Below, piece by piece: positions 5,868 to 13,475 of a DNA stretch of 15,600 nt. Source of the DNA: UBA3071 sp965369635 (GTDB lineage Bacteria > Chloroflexota > Anaerolineae > UBA3071). Below the pieces are notes generated by a model that was not told the origin of the DNA, made no database searches, and saw only the letters and a list, made by a program, of their open reading frames with translations. The translations under genes were made by a program, and so were the position numbers. Every line of letters starts with the position of its first letter. The stretch's first letter is position 1. The stretch spans positions 1-15,600 of the forward strand of contig CBDURC010000048.1 of the NCBI GenBank assembly GCA_965369635.1, in the 5' to 3' direction.

Positions 5868-6149
5868 ATGAATGCAACGAGCATGACTCTGCAAATGCGA
5901 CAGCGCGGCTCGCTGACCCTGCCAAAGAAGTTGCGCACGCGATATCGCTTGAGGGAAGGGGAGGTTTTCACACTGGTGGATTTGGGTGGCGTCTTCGTGC
6001 TTTCGCCGAAGGTCTCTCTTGTTGCCAGAATGGCGGCGGAAATCGAGCAGATGCGCGATGAATCAGATCTCACCGTTGGTGATCTGCTGGAAGGGTTGGA
6101 TGAGACGCGGAAGCAACTCTACGCCGAGACCTACGACACAGATTCCTAA
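5868..6149 (+). CDS. AbrB/SpoVT-type antitoxin
   Basis: A 93-residue protein. The N-terminal half (about 6-50) is a swapped-hairpin AbrB DNA-binding domain: MTLQMRQRGSLTLPKKLRTR, then YRLREGEVFTLVDLGGVFVL, matching the usual 'rGqvtlPk.lR..l.l..Gd' pattern. The C-terminal half is acidic and helical (EQMRDESDLTVGDLLEGLDE) and probably binds and neutralises the PIN toxin encoded next. ATG 5868 is chosen because GAGGAG (5855-5860) lies seven bases upstream; GTG 5853 is an in-frame but less suitable start. It overlaps the toxin frame. Autoregulation through 5821-5835 is inferred. Confidence 0.85.
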   Translation: MNATSMTLQMRQRGSLTLPKKLRTRYRLREGEVFTLVDLGGVFVLSPKVSLVARMAAEIEQMRDESDLTVGDLLEGLDETRKQLYAETYDTDS

Positions 6150-6636
6150 GCCTCGCTTGTTCTTCGATGCCGACGTGCTGATTGCAGGGGCTGCCTCGAC
6201 CACCGGTGCCAGCCATCTGTTGCTGAAGTTGGCCGAACTTGGCGTTCTCGAGGGCATCACAACGCGCCTGGCACAGGCAGAAGCCGAGCGCAATCTGCGA
6301 GGCAAACTTCCCCGAGCGATTCCGGCGGTTAGAGCCTTGCTGCGAGAAGCTATTGAGGTGGTAGTCAACCCATCCTTGTCAGCGTGCGCGGGCTGTTCCG
6401 CTCAGCCTGAAGTTGAGGATGTGCCTCATCTGGTCGCTGCGATTGAACAGCGTTGTCGCTATCTGGTCACTTTCAACACAAGGCACTATTGGCCTGACAC
6501 GCAAGACATCGAAGTGATCAGGCCTGGTAATCTCTTGCAACGCATCCGGCGGCAGGTTGCTGTTGTGGCACCTCCCAAACAACGCAGAGAATCGATGATC
6601 CGTCCAGGGGAGAAAGAAGAAGATGGAAACGCCTAA
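6100..6636 (+). CDS. PIN-domain toxin ribonuclease
   Basis: A PIN-fold nuclease. Core motifs are LFFDADVLIAG (Asp at about 23 and 25), an acidic residue in LAQAEAERNL, PEVEDVPHLVAA (Glu/Asp) and LVTFNTRHYW near the end, where family members often have the final acidic or Asn residue. PIN toxins of AbrB-PIN or VapBC-type pairs cleave RNA in the cytoplasm using Mg2+ or Mn2+. The start is uncertain: ATG 6100 has an SD-like ggaaggg (6089-6095) and gives 178 residues overlapping the antitoxin by 50 nt; TTG 6157 would begin directly at LFFDADV; ATG 6058 is also in frame. The C-terminal tail after RPGNLLQRIR is basic and unusually long for a PIN toxin, running to the overlap with the NUDIX gene. Confidence 0.82.
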   Translation: MRRGSNSTPRPTTQIPKPRLFFDADVLIAGAASTTGASHLLLKLAELGVLEGITTRLAQAEAERNLRGKLPRAIPAVRALLREAIEVVVNPSLSACAGCSAQPEVEDVPHLVAAIEQRCRYLVTFNTRHYWPDTQDIEVIRPGNLLQRIRRQVAVVAPPKQRRESMIRPGEKEEDGNA

Positions 6637-7570
6637 CTTCTGTCCGCGATGCGGAACTGAACTGGAAATCATGCCAAGAAGCGGCGAGCGGATGCGGCCT
6701 GTCTGTCCGGCGTGCGGCTTCGTGTACTATCTGAATCCAACCGTTGCCGCGGGAACGCTGGTAGAGGAGAGCGGGCGGATCGTCCTCGTTCTCCGCAAGG
6801 CGGAGCCCCGTGCTGGCTACTGGGGCCTGCCGGCGGGCTACGTGGAAGCCGACGAGTCGGCTGAGGAAGCGGCCATCCGCGAGACGCGAGAGGAAGTAGG
6901 ACTGGATGTAGAGTTGGACGACCTGCTGGGGGTCTATTCCTACGGTGACGAATTGCATCGCCGAGGCGTGTTGATCCTCTACGCTGCCCACGCGGTGGGC
7001 GGTTTATTGCAGGCGGGTGATGACGCTGCCGAGGCGGCCTTCTTCGCCCCGGACGAACTGCCGCCCGATGAAGAGATTGCCTTCCGCACCCATCACCAGG
7101 CGCTGCGGGACTGGCGGCGAGCGCGGGCCGTCGTCTATCGGCTGGCCACGTTGGAGGAGGCAGATGAGGCGACGAGCATCAACCGCTCCCACGGCGAGTT
7201 GGAGCGGGATTTCGTGGCCGACGTCCGCTCGCCTCAGGGGATGCTTTTGGCCGCTGTGGACGACAGCACACTGGTCGGTTTCGCCAGTGTGACCATCGCT
7301 CCTGCGCAGCGGATAGGCCATCTCAATCAGGTCTTCGTGCTGCCACGCTACCGTCGTTGGGGCATCGGCAGTGAGTTGATTCGCCGCTGCATCGCCTTTG
7401 CCCGCGAGAAGCGAATGTCCGGCCTCCTGGCCGAGGTCGAAGCGACCAACCCGGCCATGGTGGTGTACATCAAACTGGGTTTTCGTGTTTCCGGCTTCCT
7501 GAACGGCCCTGGGCCGGGGCGACCGGGGCGGGAGGCAGCGCTTTTCCTTGGGTACGATTTCGGAACGTAG
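6623..7570 (+). CDS. NUDIX hydrolase-GNAT acetyltransferase fusion with zinc ribbon
   Basis: A 315-residue three-part protein. Residues 5-33 form a zinc ribbon (CPRC at 7-10, CPAC at 28-31), as in NudC-like enzymes. Residues 40-165 are a NUDIX domain with a complete NUDIX box (Gly72 through Leu94, including RETREEVGL), so hydrolysis of a nucleoside diphosphate-linked substrate is expected. Residues 168-313 are a GNAT acyltransferase domain: acetyl-CoA loop PRYRRWGIGSELI (241-253), then NPAMVVYIKLGF (276-287). The NudC NAD-specific SQPWWPF segment is not seen, so the substrate is undefined. The ATG lies 14 nt before the PIN stop and has an SD (aggggaga, 6606-6613), suggesting cotranscription with the TA module or a downstream gene the module inserted beside. 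Confidence 0.88.
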   Translation: METPNFCPRCGTELEIMPRSGERMRPVCPACGFVYYLNPTVAAGTLVEESGRIVLVLRKAEPRAGYWGLPAGYVEADESAEEAAIRETREEVGLDVELDDLLGVYSYGDELHRRGVLILYAAHAVGGLLQAGDDAAEAAFFAPDELPPDEEIAFRTHHQALRDWRRARAVVYRLATLEEADEATSINRSHGELERDFVADVRSPQGMLLAAVDDSTLVGFASVTIAPAQRIGHLNQVFVLPRYRRWGIGSELIRRCIAFAREKRMSGLLAEVEATNPAMVVYIKLGFRVSGFLNGPGPGRPGREAALFLGYDFGT

Positions 7571-7606
7571 GCCATTGAACATTGAAAGACGGCCTGGTTC
7601 AACCAT

Positions 7607-7635
7607 GGTGCCTGGATGTGTTCTGCTCAGGCACC
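7607..7635 (+). terminator. Hairpin between the NUDIX-GNAT and CinA genes
   Basis: ggtgcctg (7607-7614) and caggcacc (7628-7635) form a perfect 8-bp stem with a 13-nt loop. The tail gttgtctt is only mildly T-rich, so termination would be weak; it may instead be a leader structure for CinA, whose SD is at 7646. Confidence 0.35.
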
Positions 7636-7656
7636 GTTGTCTTGCAAGGTGATTGA

Positions 7657-8886
7657 ATGAAAGCTTCGATTCTTGCTGTCGGAGACGAGCTGACTTGCGG
7701 CTATCGGCTGGACACCAACTCTCAGGCCATCTCGCGCCGCCTGGCTTCTGTGCCCATCGAGGTCATTCTGCACCTCACAGTGGGCGATGACCTGGAAGTG
7801 ATCCAAACGGGGCTGCGCACCGCACTGGAAGCGGCCGACGTCGTCATCGTCACCGGCGGTCTCGGCCCCACGGACGACGATCTGACCCGCCAAGCGGTCG
7901 CCGCCTGCTTCGATCTGGAATTGCTAGAGAACGCCGCAGCATTGACACGCCTTCAAGAGCGGTTTATCCGCCGGGGACGCACCATGCCGGAGAGCAATCT
8001 CATCCAGGCGCAGATGCCCGCCGGCAGCCAGATCATCCTCAATGGCCGGGGCACCGCGGCCGGCCTCTACCTGCCGACGGACGGGAAACACATTTTCGTC
8101 ACCCCTGGCATTCCTTATGAGATGGATGGGATGCTGGAGGGCTTCATCCTGCCTAGTCTGCGGGAACTGGTGGGGGATGGACACCACGTCCGGCGGGCGG
8201 CCCTCAAGGTCTACGGACTGCCCGAATCGGGGATCAACGAGCGCATCCGGCCGATGATGGCGCGCGATCGCAACCCGCTGTTGGGGCTCCTTCCTCACCG
8301 AGGCACCATCACCATCGAAGTGGTCGCCAACGGCGCGACGGGCCAGGAGGCAGAGGCGCTAATGGAAGCGGATCTGGCGGCGTTGCGGGCCGAACTGGGG
8401 CGGCACGTCATCAGCGAGGACGAGCGCGACCTGCCACAGGTGGTCGCTGACCTGCTCGTCGAGCGGGGTCTGACCATTGCTGTGGCGGAACTGGGCACCG
8501 GCGGGCTGGTGGCCGCCCGGCTGACTGGGCTGGAGGGAGCGCAGCGGTGGTTCCGCCGCGGCATGATCTTCGGCTCGGAACGGGAGGCGTCGGGAAGGGG
8601 AGAGAGGAGCCGGTTGACCCGCGAGGACGATGCCCTGGTCATGGCCAACGATATCCGGCAGGCGGGCGACGCGGACATCGGCGTGGGCGTGGGGCCGATC
8701 ATTATCCCCGAGGACAGCACCCCTGAGCAGCCCTACGGCGCGGTGCATGTGGCGGTGAACCTGCGGGGGCAAGAGACCTGCTGCAAGATCAGCTTCAACG
8801 GCGACCGGTCGCGCGTGCGGGAATGGGCCGCCGACGCCGCCCTGGCGCTCGTGCGGCTGTGGGTGTTGCAGCAGAGTCAGCAGTGA
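7657..8886 (+). CDS. cinA: CinA family protein with degenerate C-terminal NMN-deamidase-like domain
   Basis: A 409-residue protein. Residues 4-170 form the MoaB/MogA-like N-terminal domain (COG1058), with GDELTCGYRLDTN (9-21) and TGGLGPTDDDLT (66-77), linked in the literature to ADP-ribose/CoA pyrophosphatase activity. Residues about 255-409 correspond to the CinA C-terminal (PncC-type NMN deamidase) domain, but the normal AESCTGG is AELGTGG (277-283), the usual GxxxYSNxxK stretch reads RGMIFGSEREAS, and the VTGIAGPGG loop reads IGVGVGPIIIPED. The catalytic Ser and the Tyr/Lys of active deamidases thus appear lost, so only the N-terminal activity is expected. SD aaggtga (7646-7652) supports the start. 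The MFS gene follows after 28 bp. Confidence 0.88.
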   Translation: MKASILAVGDELTCGYRLDTNSQAISRRLASVPIEVILHLTVGDDLEVIQTGLRTALEAADVVIVTGGLGPTDDDLTRQAVAACFDLELLENAAALTRLQERFIRRGRTMPESNLIQAQMPAGSQIILNGRGTAAGLYLPTDGKHIFVTPGIPYEMDGMLEGFILPSLRELVGDGHHVRRAALKVYGLPESGINERIRPMMARDRNPLLGLLPHRGTITIEVVANGATGQEAEALMEADLAALRAELGRHVISEDERDLPQVVADLLVERGLTIAVAELGTGGLVAARLTGLEGAQRWFRRGMIFGSEREASGRGERSRLTREDDALVMANDIRQAGDADIGVGVGPIIIPEDSTPEQPYGAVHVAVNLRGQETCCKISFNGDRSRVREWAADAALALVRLWVLQQSQQ

Positions 8887-8914
8887 CCGTTCCTCTTGAG
8901 GTGACAGCATCACC

Positions 8915-10093
8915 ATGAGGGATCGCCCGCCCGAAGGCCGGTTGGCAGTGCAGGTCACAGCCGTCACGTTGGTTCGGCTGGCCGGCAACATCGGTCATCG
9001 GATGGTCTATCCTTTCCTGCCGGCCATTGCCCGGGGGCTGGGCGTCTCCATCTCGTCGGCTAGTTTGCTGGTAACAGCCCGTTCGGCCGTAGGGCTTGCC
9101 AGCCCGCTCTTTGGTCCGCTCTCGGATCGCTTCGGGCGACGGAGGATGATGGCCAGCGGACTGCTGGCGCTGGTCGGGGGCGCAGCGGTTATTGCACTCG
9201 TCCCTCGTTATCCGGCGGCCTTCGTCGGTTTCCTGCTCTTGGGTTTGGCCAAGGTCGTTTTCGATCCCAGCCTGCAGGCTTTTCTGGGCGACCGGGTGCC
9301 CTATCACCGGCGTGGTTTCTTCGTTGCCATCACCGAGCTTTCGTGGGCTGGCGCTATCCTGATCGGCGCACCGGTCATTGGTCAGATCATCGAGCGGTGG
9401 GGATGGCGAGTGCCCTTCGGGTTGCTGGCAGGATTGGCTGTCGCTGGGCTGGTTGCGCTCTTGCTGGTGCTGCCGAACGATAGCCGACGGCCAGCCGATG
9501 CCGTGGCAGCGGTCTCGTTCGGCAGAGCTTTCCGGCTAGTGTTAGGCAACCGGGCGGCTGTCGCTGTACTGGCTGTCTCCTTTCTCGTGATGGCAGCGAA
9601 CGAGATCGTGTTCATTGTCTACGGAACATGGATGGAGACAGGTTTCGGCCTATCGGTTGGCCGACTGGGGCTGGCAACGACTGTCATCGGCGTGGCCGAG
9701 CTGCTGGGCGAGATCGGTGTGGGAGGGCTGGCGGACAGAGTGGGCAAGCACCGCTCGGTGGCCATTGGGCTAGCGCTGACGGCAGCCAGCTACGTCGCGC
9801 TGCCGCTCGTTTCGACGGACCTCTCCTCGGCGCTGCTTGGCCTTTTCTTGATCTTCCTGTGTTTTGAGTTTGCCATCGTGGCTATCATCCCGCTGGCGAC
9901 CGAACTGGTGCCAGCGGTGCGGGGGACGATGATGGCCTTGAACGTGGCGGCTCTTTCCCTCGGCCGTGCCTTGGGTGCGTCGTTGGGAATGGCTTTGTGG
10001 TCTACCGGTGGGCTCGTTTGGAACGGCCTGGCGGCAGGCGCGACCACGCTGCTGGCCTTAGGGCTACTCGTGGCCTACGTCCGCGAGCGATAG
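8915..10093 (+). CDS. Major facilitator superfamily transporter
   Basis: A 392-residue protein with about 12 hydrophobic helices. The loop after helix 2 carries the MFS motif A GPLSDRFGRRRMM (near residues 68-80), and the second half repeats it as GGLADRVGKHRSV. Size and organisation resemble drug or metabolite efflux permeases of the DHA1-like type, with the substrate unknown. SD gaggtga (8898-8904) lies ten bases before the ATG. It follows CinA closely, so the two may share a transcript, which would fit import or export of a metabolite but proves nothing. It is followed by an intergenic hairpin repeat (10106-10164). Confidence 0.87.
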   Translation: MRDRPPEGRLAVQVTAVTLVRLAGNIGHRMVYPFLPAIARGLGVSISSASLLVTARSAVGLASPLFGPLSDRFGRRRMMASGLLALVGGAAVIALVPRYPAAFVGFLLLGLAKVVFDPSLQAFLGDRVPYHRRGFFVAITELSWAGAILIGAPVIGQIIERWGWRVPFGLLAGLAVAGLVALLLVLPNDSRRPADAVAAVSFGRAFRLVLGNRAAVAVLAVSFLVMAANEIVFIVYGTWMETGFGLSVGRLGLATTVIGVAELLGEIGVGGLADRVGKHRSVAIGLALTAASYVALPLVSTDLSSALLGLFLIFLCFEFAIVAIIPLATELVPAVRGTMMALNVAALSLGRALGASLGMALWSTGGLVWNGLAAGATTLLALGLLVAYVRER

Positions 10094-10105
10094 CGGCAGC
10101 AGTGA

Positions 10106-10164
10106 ACGACGAATAACTATGACGAATGACGGATGCGCACAGTTCGTCCTTCGTCTTTCGTCGT
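10106..10164. repeat. Interspersed hairpin repeat B, copy 1
   Basis: Built from ACGAATGACGRA phrases and their complement. Inner arms 10121-10134 and 10142-10155 pair at 11 of 14 positions with a 7-nt loop; outer arms 10106-10117 and 10153-10164 pair at 10 of 12. The same phrases recur at 13380-13433. It fills the gap between the MFS gene and the DUF1786 gene. Confidence 0.6.
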
Positions 10165-10185
10165 CTCATCGGGAGTGATGTTGTC

Positions 10186-11313
10186 ATGTTGATTCTGGCC
10201 GTAGACATCGGCACAGGTACGCAAGACATCCTGCTGTTCGACAGCGACCGGGAAGTGGAGAACTGCTTCAAGATGGTGATGCCCTCGCCTACGCTGCTGC
10301 TGGCGAACGAGGTGCGCGCTGCCACCCGCCGGGGCGATGACCTGCTGCTGACTGGCGTCATGATGGGCGGCGGTCCTTGTGCCTGGGCGGTGAGCGATCA
10401 CCTGAGGGCGGGCCACCGTGTCTACGCCACGCCTGCCGCCGCCCGTACCTTCAACGACGACTTGGACGCGGTGGCGAAGATGGGCGTGACGCTGGTCAGC
10501 GACGATGAGGTCAGGGCGATCAGTGACGATGTGGCCCGTCTGCGGATGGCCGACTTCGATTACCAGGGCATCGCCAAGGCCTTCGCATCCTTTGGCGTGA
10601 ACCTGGATCGCGACCTGGACGGTATCGCCGTGGCCGTTTTCGATCACGGCAACGCGCCGCCAGATGTGAGTGACCGGCTCTTTCGCTTCCGGTATCTGGA
10701 GGAGCGGCTCCGCGCCGACAATCGTCTCTCGGCCCTCGCCTTCTTGGCTGCGGACGTGCCCCCCGCTATGACCCGCATGCAGGCGGTTGCTGCTACCGCG
10801 CTGCGCGGCGACATCCCGCTGGTGCTGATGGATACGGCTCCTGCCGCCGTGCTCGGCGCATTGGAGGATAGGTCTGTCGGTGAGCGGCGGCCGGTCATCG
10901 TGACCAACGTGGGCAATTTCCACTGTCTGGCCTTTCGGCTGGGCGAGGGGGGCATCGAGGGTCTGTTTGAGCACCACACCGGCGAGATCACCGTTGAACA
11001 ACTGGAGGGCTTCCTCGACCGGCTGGCCGAAGGCAGCCTCACCCACGTGGAGATCTTCGAGAGCAAAGGCCACGGCGCAGTCTTCTTCCGCAGCGATGCC
11101 ATCCCCCCGGACTCGCGCGTCGTGGTCGTGACCGGCCCACGGCGTGGCTTGCTGTGCCATTCGCGCCTTTGTCCCTACTTTGCCACGCCCTTCGGCGACA
11201 TGATGCTCGTCGGCTGTTATGGCCTGATCCGCGCCTATGGCGAGGTGGTGCCCGAGGTTGGTGAGATCACCGACCGGGCCTTGGCCGGTGGCGGCGGGAG
11301 ATCACTGTGGTGA
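10186..11313 (+). CDS. DUF1786 family protein, ASKHA-like fold
   Basis: About 375 residues. The N-terminus MLILAVDIGTGTQDILLFDS resembles the phosphate-1 motif of the actin/sugar-kinase/Hsp70 superfamily, and PVIVTNVGNFHCLAF (about 235-250) resembles the second phosphate loop. Other landmarks are LTGVMMGGGPCAWAV, LESKGHG-like FESKGHGAVFF and the C-terminal ATPFGDMMLVGCYGLIRAYG. These match my memory of DUF1786, a family labelled in databases as putative pyruvate-formate-lyase-activating-like although it lacks radical SAM cysteines. ATG 10186 is chosen because upstream codons fall in the hairpin repeat; GGGAG at 10171-10175 is a distant SD. It overlaps the CDF gene start, implying coupling. 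Enzymatic role unknown. Confidence 0.75.
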   Translation: MLILAVDIGTGTQDILLFDSDREVENCFKMVMPSPTLLLANEVRAATRRGDDLLLTGVMMGGGPCAWAVSDHLRAGHRVYATPAAARTFNDDLDAVAKMGVTLVSDDEVRAISDDVARLRMADFDYQGIAKAFASFGVNLDRDLDGIAVAVFDHGNAPPDVSDRLFRFRYLEERLRADNRLSALAFLAADVPPAMTRMQAVAATALRGDIPLVLMDTAPAAVLGALEDRSVGERRPVIVTNVGNFHCLAFRLGEGGIEGLFEHHTGEITVEQLEGFLDRLAEGSLTHVEIFESKGHGAVFFRSDAIPPDSRVVVVTGPRRGLLCHSRLCPYFATPFGDMMLVGCYGLIRAYGEVVPEVGEITDRALAGGGGRSLW

Positions 11314-12200
11314 GTACCGAGCAGAGAGAACGTCGAAGCACCCTGGCGGTCAATCTAGGGCTGGCGGCCAATGTCTTGCTTGCTGTGTTGAAGACTGTCA
11401 TCGGCACATTGGGTTACAGCCCCGCTTTGCTCGCCGACGGTATCAACTCCACCTCCGATGTGGCCTACTACGTCGTGGTCAGCGTGTTCATGCGGCTGGC
11501 CCGAAGACCGCCTGATCATGAACATCCCTACGGCCACAGCCAATTGGAAAGCATCGCCGCACTGGTGGTGGGCTCGTTTGTCGTCACCACGGCCATCGCC
11601 ATCTTCTGGAACGCAATTGAGAAGCTGTACGACCTGCTCGCTGGTCAGAGTGATTTCAGCGGGGCGACTATCGGCGTTCTGTGGGTCGCGCTGTTCACCG
11701 TGTTCCTTAAGATCGGACTGACTATCTTCACTCAACGAATCGGTCAGGAGACGGGGAACGCGGCCGTGTTGGCCTTGGGCTATGATCATCGCAACGATAT
11801 ATTCTCCGCTGCCGGAGCGGCCATCGGTATCTTCCTGGGCCAACAGGGCTATCCTTGGGTGGATCCGCTGGCTGGGGCTCTGGTTGCATTGGTGGTCCTG
11901 CGCACTGGCGTCGAGATCCTGCGCCAATCCTCTGCGGATCTGATGGACACTGTGCCTGGCCGGTCGCTGGCTCGGCAGATCACCGAACTGCTAAGCACCA
12001 TTTCGGGGGTAGAGGAAATCGAGGAGATTCACGCGCACCGGTTTGGGCCCTACCTGGTCATCAACGTGACCATTGGCGTCGAGGGTTCGCTCAGCGTGGC
12101 CGCTGGCGACGAAATCGCTTCGCAGGTAGAACGCACGTTGTACAGGCACATCGAGTTCCTGCGCCGCGTCCACGTCCACTACCATCCGGCCAGTATTTAG
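11307..12200 (+). CDS. Cation diffusion facilitator, probably Mn2+-type
   Basis: A 297-residue CDF efflux protein: about six membrane helices (13 to about 205), then a cytoplasmic ferredoxin-like C-terminal domain (IEEIHAHRFGPYLVINVTIG). The intracellular signature HPYGHSQLESIAAL is at 73-86. The transport site on helix 2 is LADGINSTSD, giving Asn47 and Asp51, and on helix 5 YDHRND gives Asp160 and Asp164. Zinc-type CDFs have HxxxD in both helices; an N/DxxxD plus DxxxD arrangement is that of manganese-type CDFs, so Mn2+ export by proton antiport is the best guess. Start: GTG 11307 (GGGAG at 11296-11300) or GTG 11310; both overlap the DUF1786 stop, so the two genes are coupled. Confidence 0.88.
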   Translation: MVSTEQRERRSTLAVNLGLAANVLLAVLKTVIGTLGYSPALLADGINSTSDVAYYVVVSVFMRLARRPPDHEHPYGHSQLESIAALVVGSFVVTTAIAIFWNAIEKLYDLLAGQSDFSGATIGVLWVALFTVFLKIGLTIFTQRIGQETGNAAVLALGYDHRNDIFSAAGAAIGIFLGQQGYPWVDPLAGALVALVVLRTGVEILRQSSADLMDTVPGRSLARQITELLSTISGVEEIEEIHAHRFGPYLVINVTIGVEGSLSVAAGDEIASQVERTLYRHIEFLRRVHVHYHPASI

Positions 12201-12265
12201 ATTAGGACGCAGGATGGGATACGGGTGGACAGAAACCATTGCGCATAGTCACAGCGACGAATGAC

Positions 12266-12305
12266 CAATACCCAATATGCAATACCCAATCTCCGTCATT
12301 GACGG
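12266..12305. repeat. Short direct repeats and palindrome upstream of the URO-D-like gene
   Basis: caatacccaat occurs at 12266-12276 and 12280-12290 (14-nt period). Immediately after, ccgtca-t-tgacgg (12293-12305) is a perfect 6-bp inverted repeat, ending 39 bp before the ATG at 12345, and its right half forms a TTGACGG that could be a -35 box. The gap 12201-12344 contains no other gene or recognisable element. Confidence 0.45.
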
Positions 12306-12344
12306 TTGGTTTGGCTAACGACTCAAGAGCGGGAGAAGAAACCT

Positions 12345-13337
12345 ATGACCACCATGGACAAACGCCAGCGTTTGGAAGCCACGTTTGCTGGTCAGCCGGT
12401 AGACCGGCCGGCGGTGGCCTTGTGGCGGCATTGGCCTGGCGATGATCAGCATGCCGATGACCTGGCTCGCGCCGCACTGGGCTTCCAGCGCACATTCGAC
12501 TTTGACTTCATCAAGTTCATGCCCTCCAGCAACTACTGTATTGCCGACTGGGGCGCGGAGTCCCGCTGGATGGGCAATCAGGAGGGTACGCGGGAATGGG
12601 GGCAGCGGGTCATCCAGCAGCCCGAGGACTGGACTCAACTGCAGGTGCTCGATCCGTACAGTGGAATGCTGGACGAGATGCGCCGGTCCTTGGGCATTGT
12701 CGGCAAAGAGGTGGGAGAGGAGGTGCCCTTCATCCACACTATCTTCAACCCGCTGGCACAGGCCAAGAACCTGGCGGGCGAACGGCTGATCGCCGACTTG
12801 CGCCAGTATCCCGATGCCGTCAAGTCCGGGCTGGAGACCATCACCGAGTCGACCATCCGCTTCATCGAGGCGGTGCGGAACACGGGCATCGCTGGCATCT
12901 TCCTGGCCTTGCAGCACGCCACCTACGATCTGCTCAGCGAGGCCGAATACCGGGAGTTTGGCCGCCCCTTCGATCTGAACATCCTGGCAGCCACAGAGGG
13001 GCTCTGGTTCAATCTACTGCACCTGCACGGCCACAACGTGATGTTCGACCTCGTCGCTGACTATCCGGTGCAGGCGATCAACTGGCACGACCAGGAGACG
13101 CCACCCTCGATGGGCGAGGCACTGGCACTGGGGCGTGTCCCTGGTGCTGTAGTGGGCGGTTTACACCGTTGGGAGACGGTGCTGCGTGGCACGCCCGAGC
13201 AGGTGCGTGCCGCAGTCCAGGCCGCCATCGAGGAGACCGGTGGGCGACGGCTCATCGTCGGCACCGGCTGCGTAACCTTCACCAACACGCCCGTGGCCAA
13301 CATCCGAGCGGCGCGCGAGGCAGTAGAGAGCAGATGA
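12345..13337 (+). CDS. Uroporphyrinogen decarboxylase family protein (methyltransferase-like)
   Basis: A 330-residue TIM-barrel protein of the URO-D family (COG0407): N-terminal MDKRQRLEATFAGQPVDRPA is the common opening of these proteins, followed by FDFDFIKFMPSSNY (51-64), IFLALQHATYDLLSEAEYRE (185-204) and the C-terminal GTPEQVRAAVQAAIEETGGR with IVGTGC (304-309). True HemE needs the AGRY segment, which is absent (WRHWPGDD instead), so haem synthesis is unlikely. The branch including MtaA/MtbA/CmuA methyltransferases binds zinc through an HxC motif plus a later Cys; here LLHLHGH (224-230) lacks the Cys, while Cys309 is present. The SD is GGGAG (12331-12335). Substrate unknown; corrinoid or methyl-transfer chemistry is only suggested by family. 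Confidence 0.82.
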   Translation: MTTMDKRQRLEATFAGQPVDRPAVALWRHWPGDDQHADDLARAALGFQRTFDFDFIKFMPSSNYCIADWGAESRWMGNQEGTREWGQRVIQQPEDWTQLQVLDPYSGMLDEMRRSLGIVGKEVGEEVPFIHTIFNPLAQAKNLAGERLIADLRQYPDAVKSGLETITESTIRFIEAVRNTGIAGIFLALQHATYDLLSEAEYREFGRPFDLNILAATEGLWFNLLHLHGHNVMFDLVADYPVQAINWHDQETPPSMGEALALGRVPGAVVGGLHRWETVLRGTPEQVRAAVQAAIEETGGRRLIVGTGCVTFTNTPVANIRAAREAVESR

Positions 13338-13379
13338 CAGTGCCTGCAGCGCGAAATCTGTGTGCCGTCGGCAACGTGC

Positions 13380-13433
13380 GACGAAAGACGAATGACGAGG
13401 GACGGATTCGTCGTTGGTCTTTCGTCTTCCGTC
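13380..13433. repeat. Interspersed hairpin repeat B, copy 2
   Basis: Arms 13380-13403 and 13410-13433 pair at 19 of 24 positions around a 6-nt loop, built from GACGAAAGACGAATGACG phrases and their complement. It is the same family as 10106-10164. It lies between the URO-D-like stop and the PIG-L start, and any longer N-terminus for the PIG-L gene would have to be translated from it. The rest of 13338-13475 shows nothing else. Confidence 0.65.
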
Positions 13434-13475
13434 GGCTATGTACTCCCTGCAGGGTTCATTACTACCGGTGTTAGG

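Noticed and set aside
12345..13337. True HemE (uroporphyrinogen decarboxylase of haem synthesis)
   Set aside because: The AGRY-containing N-terminal signature and other HemE substrate residues are absent, and no other haem gene is nearby.
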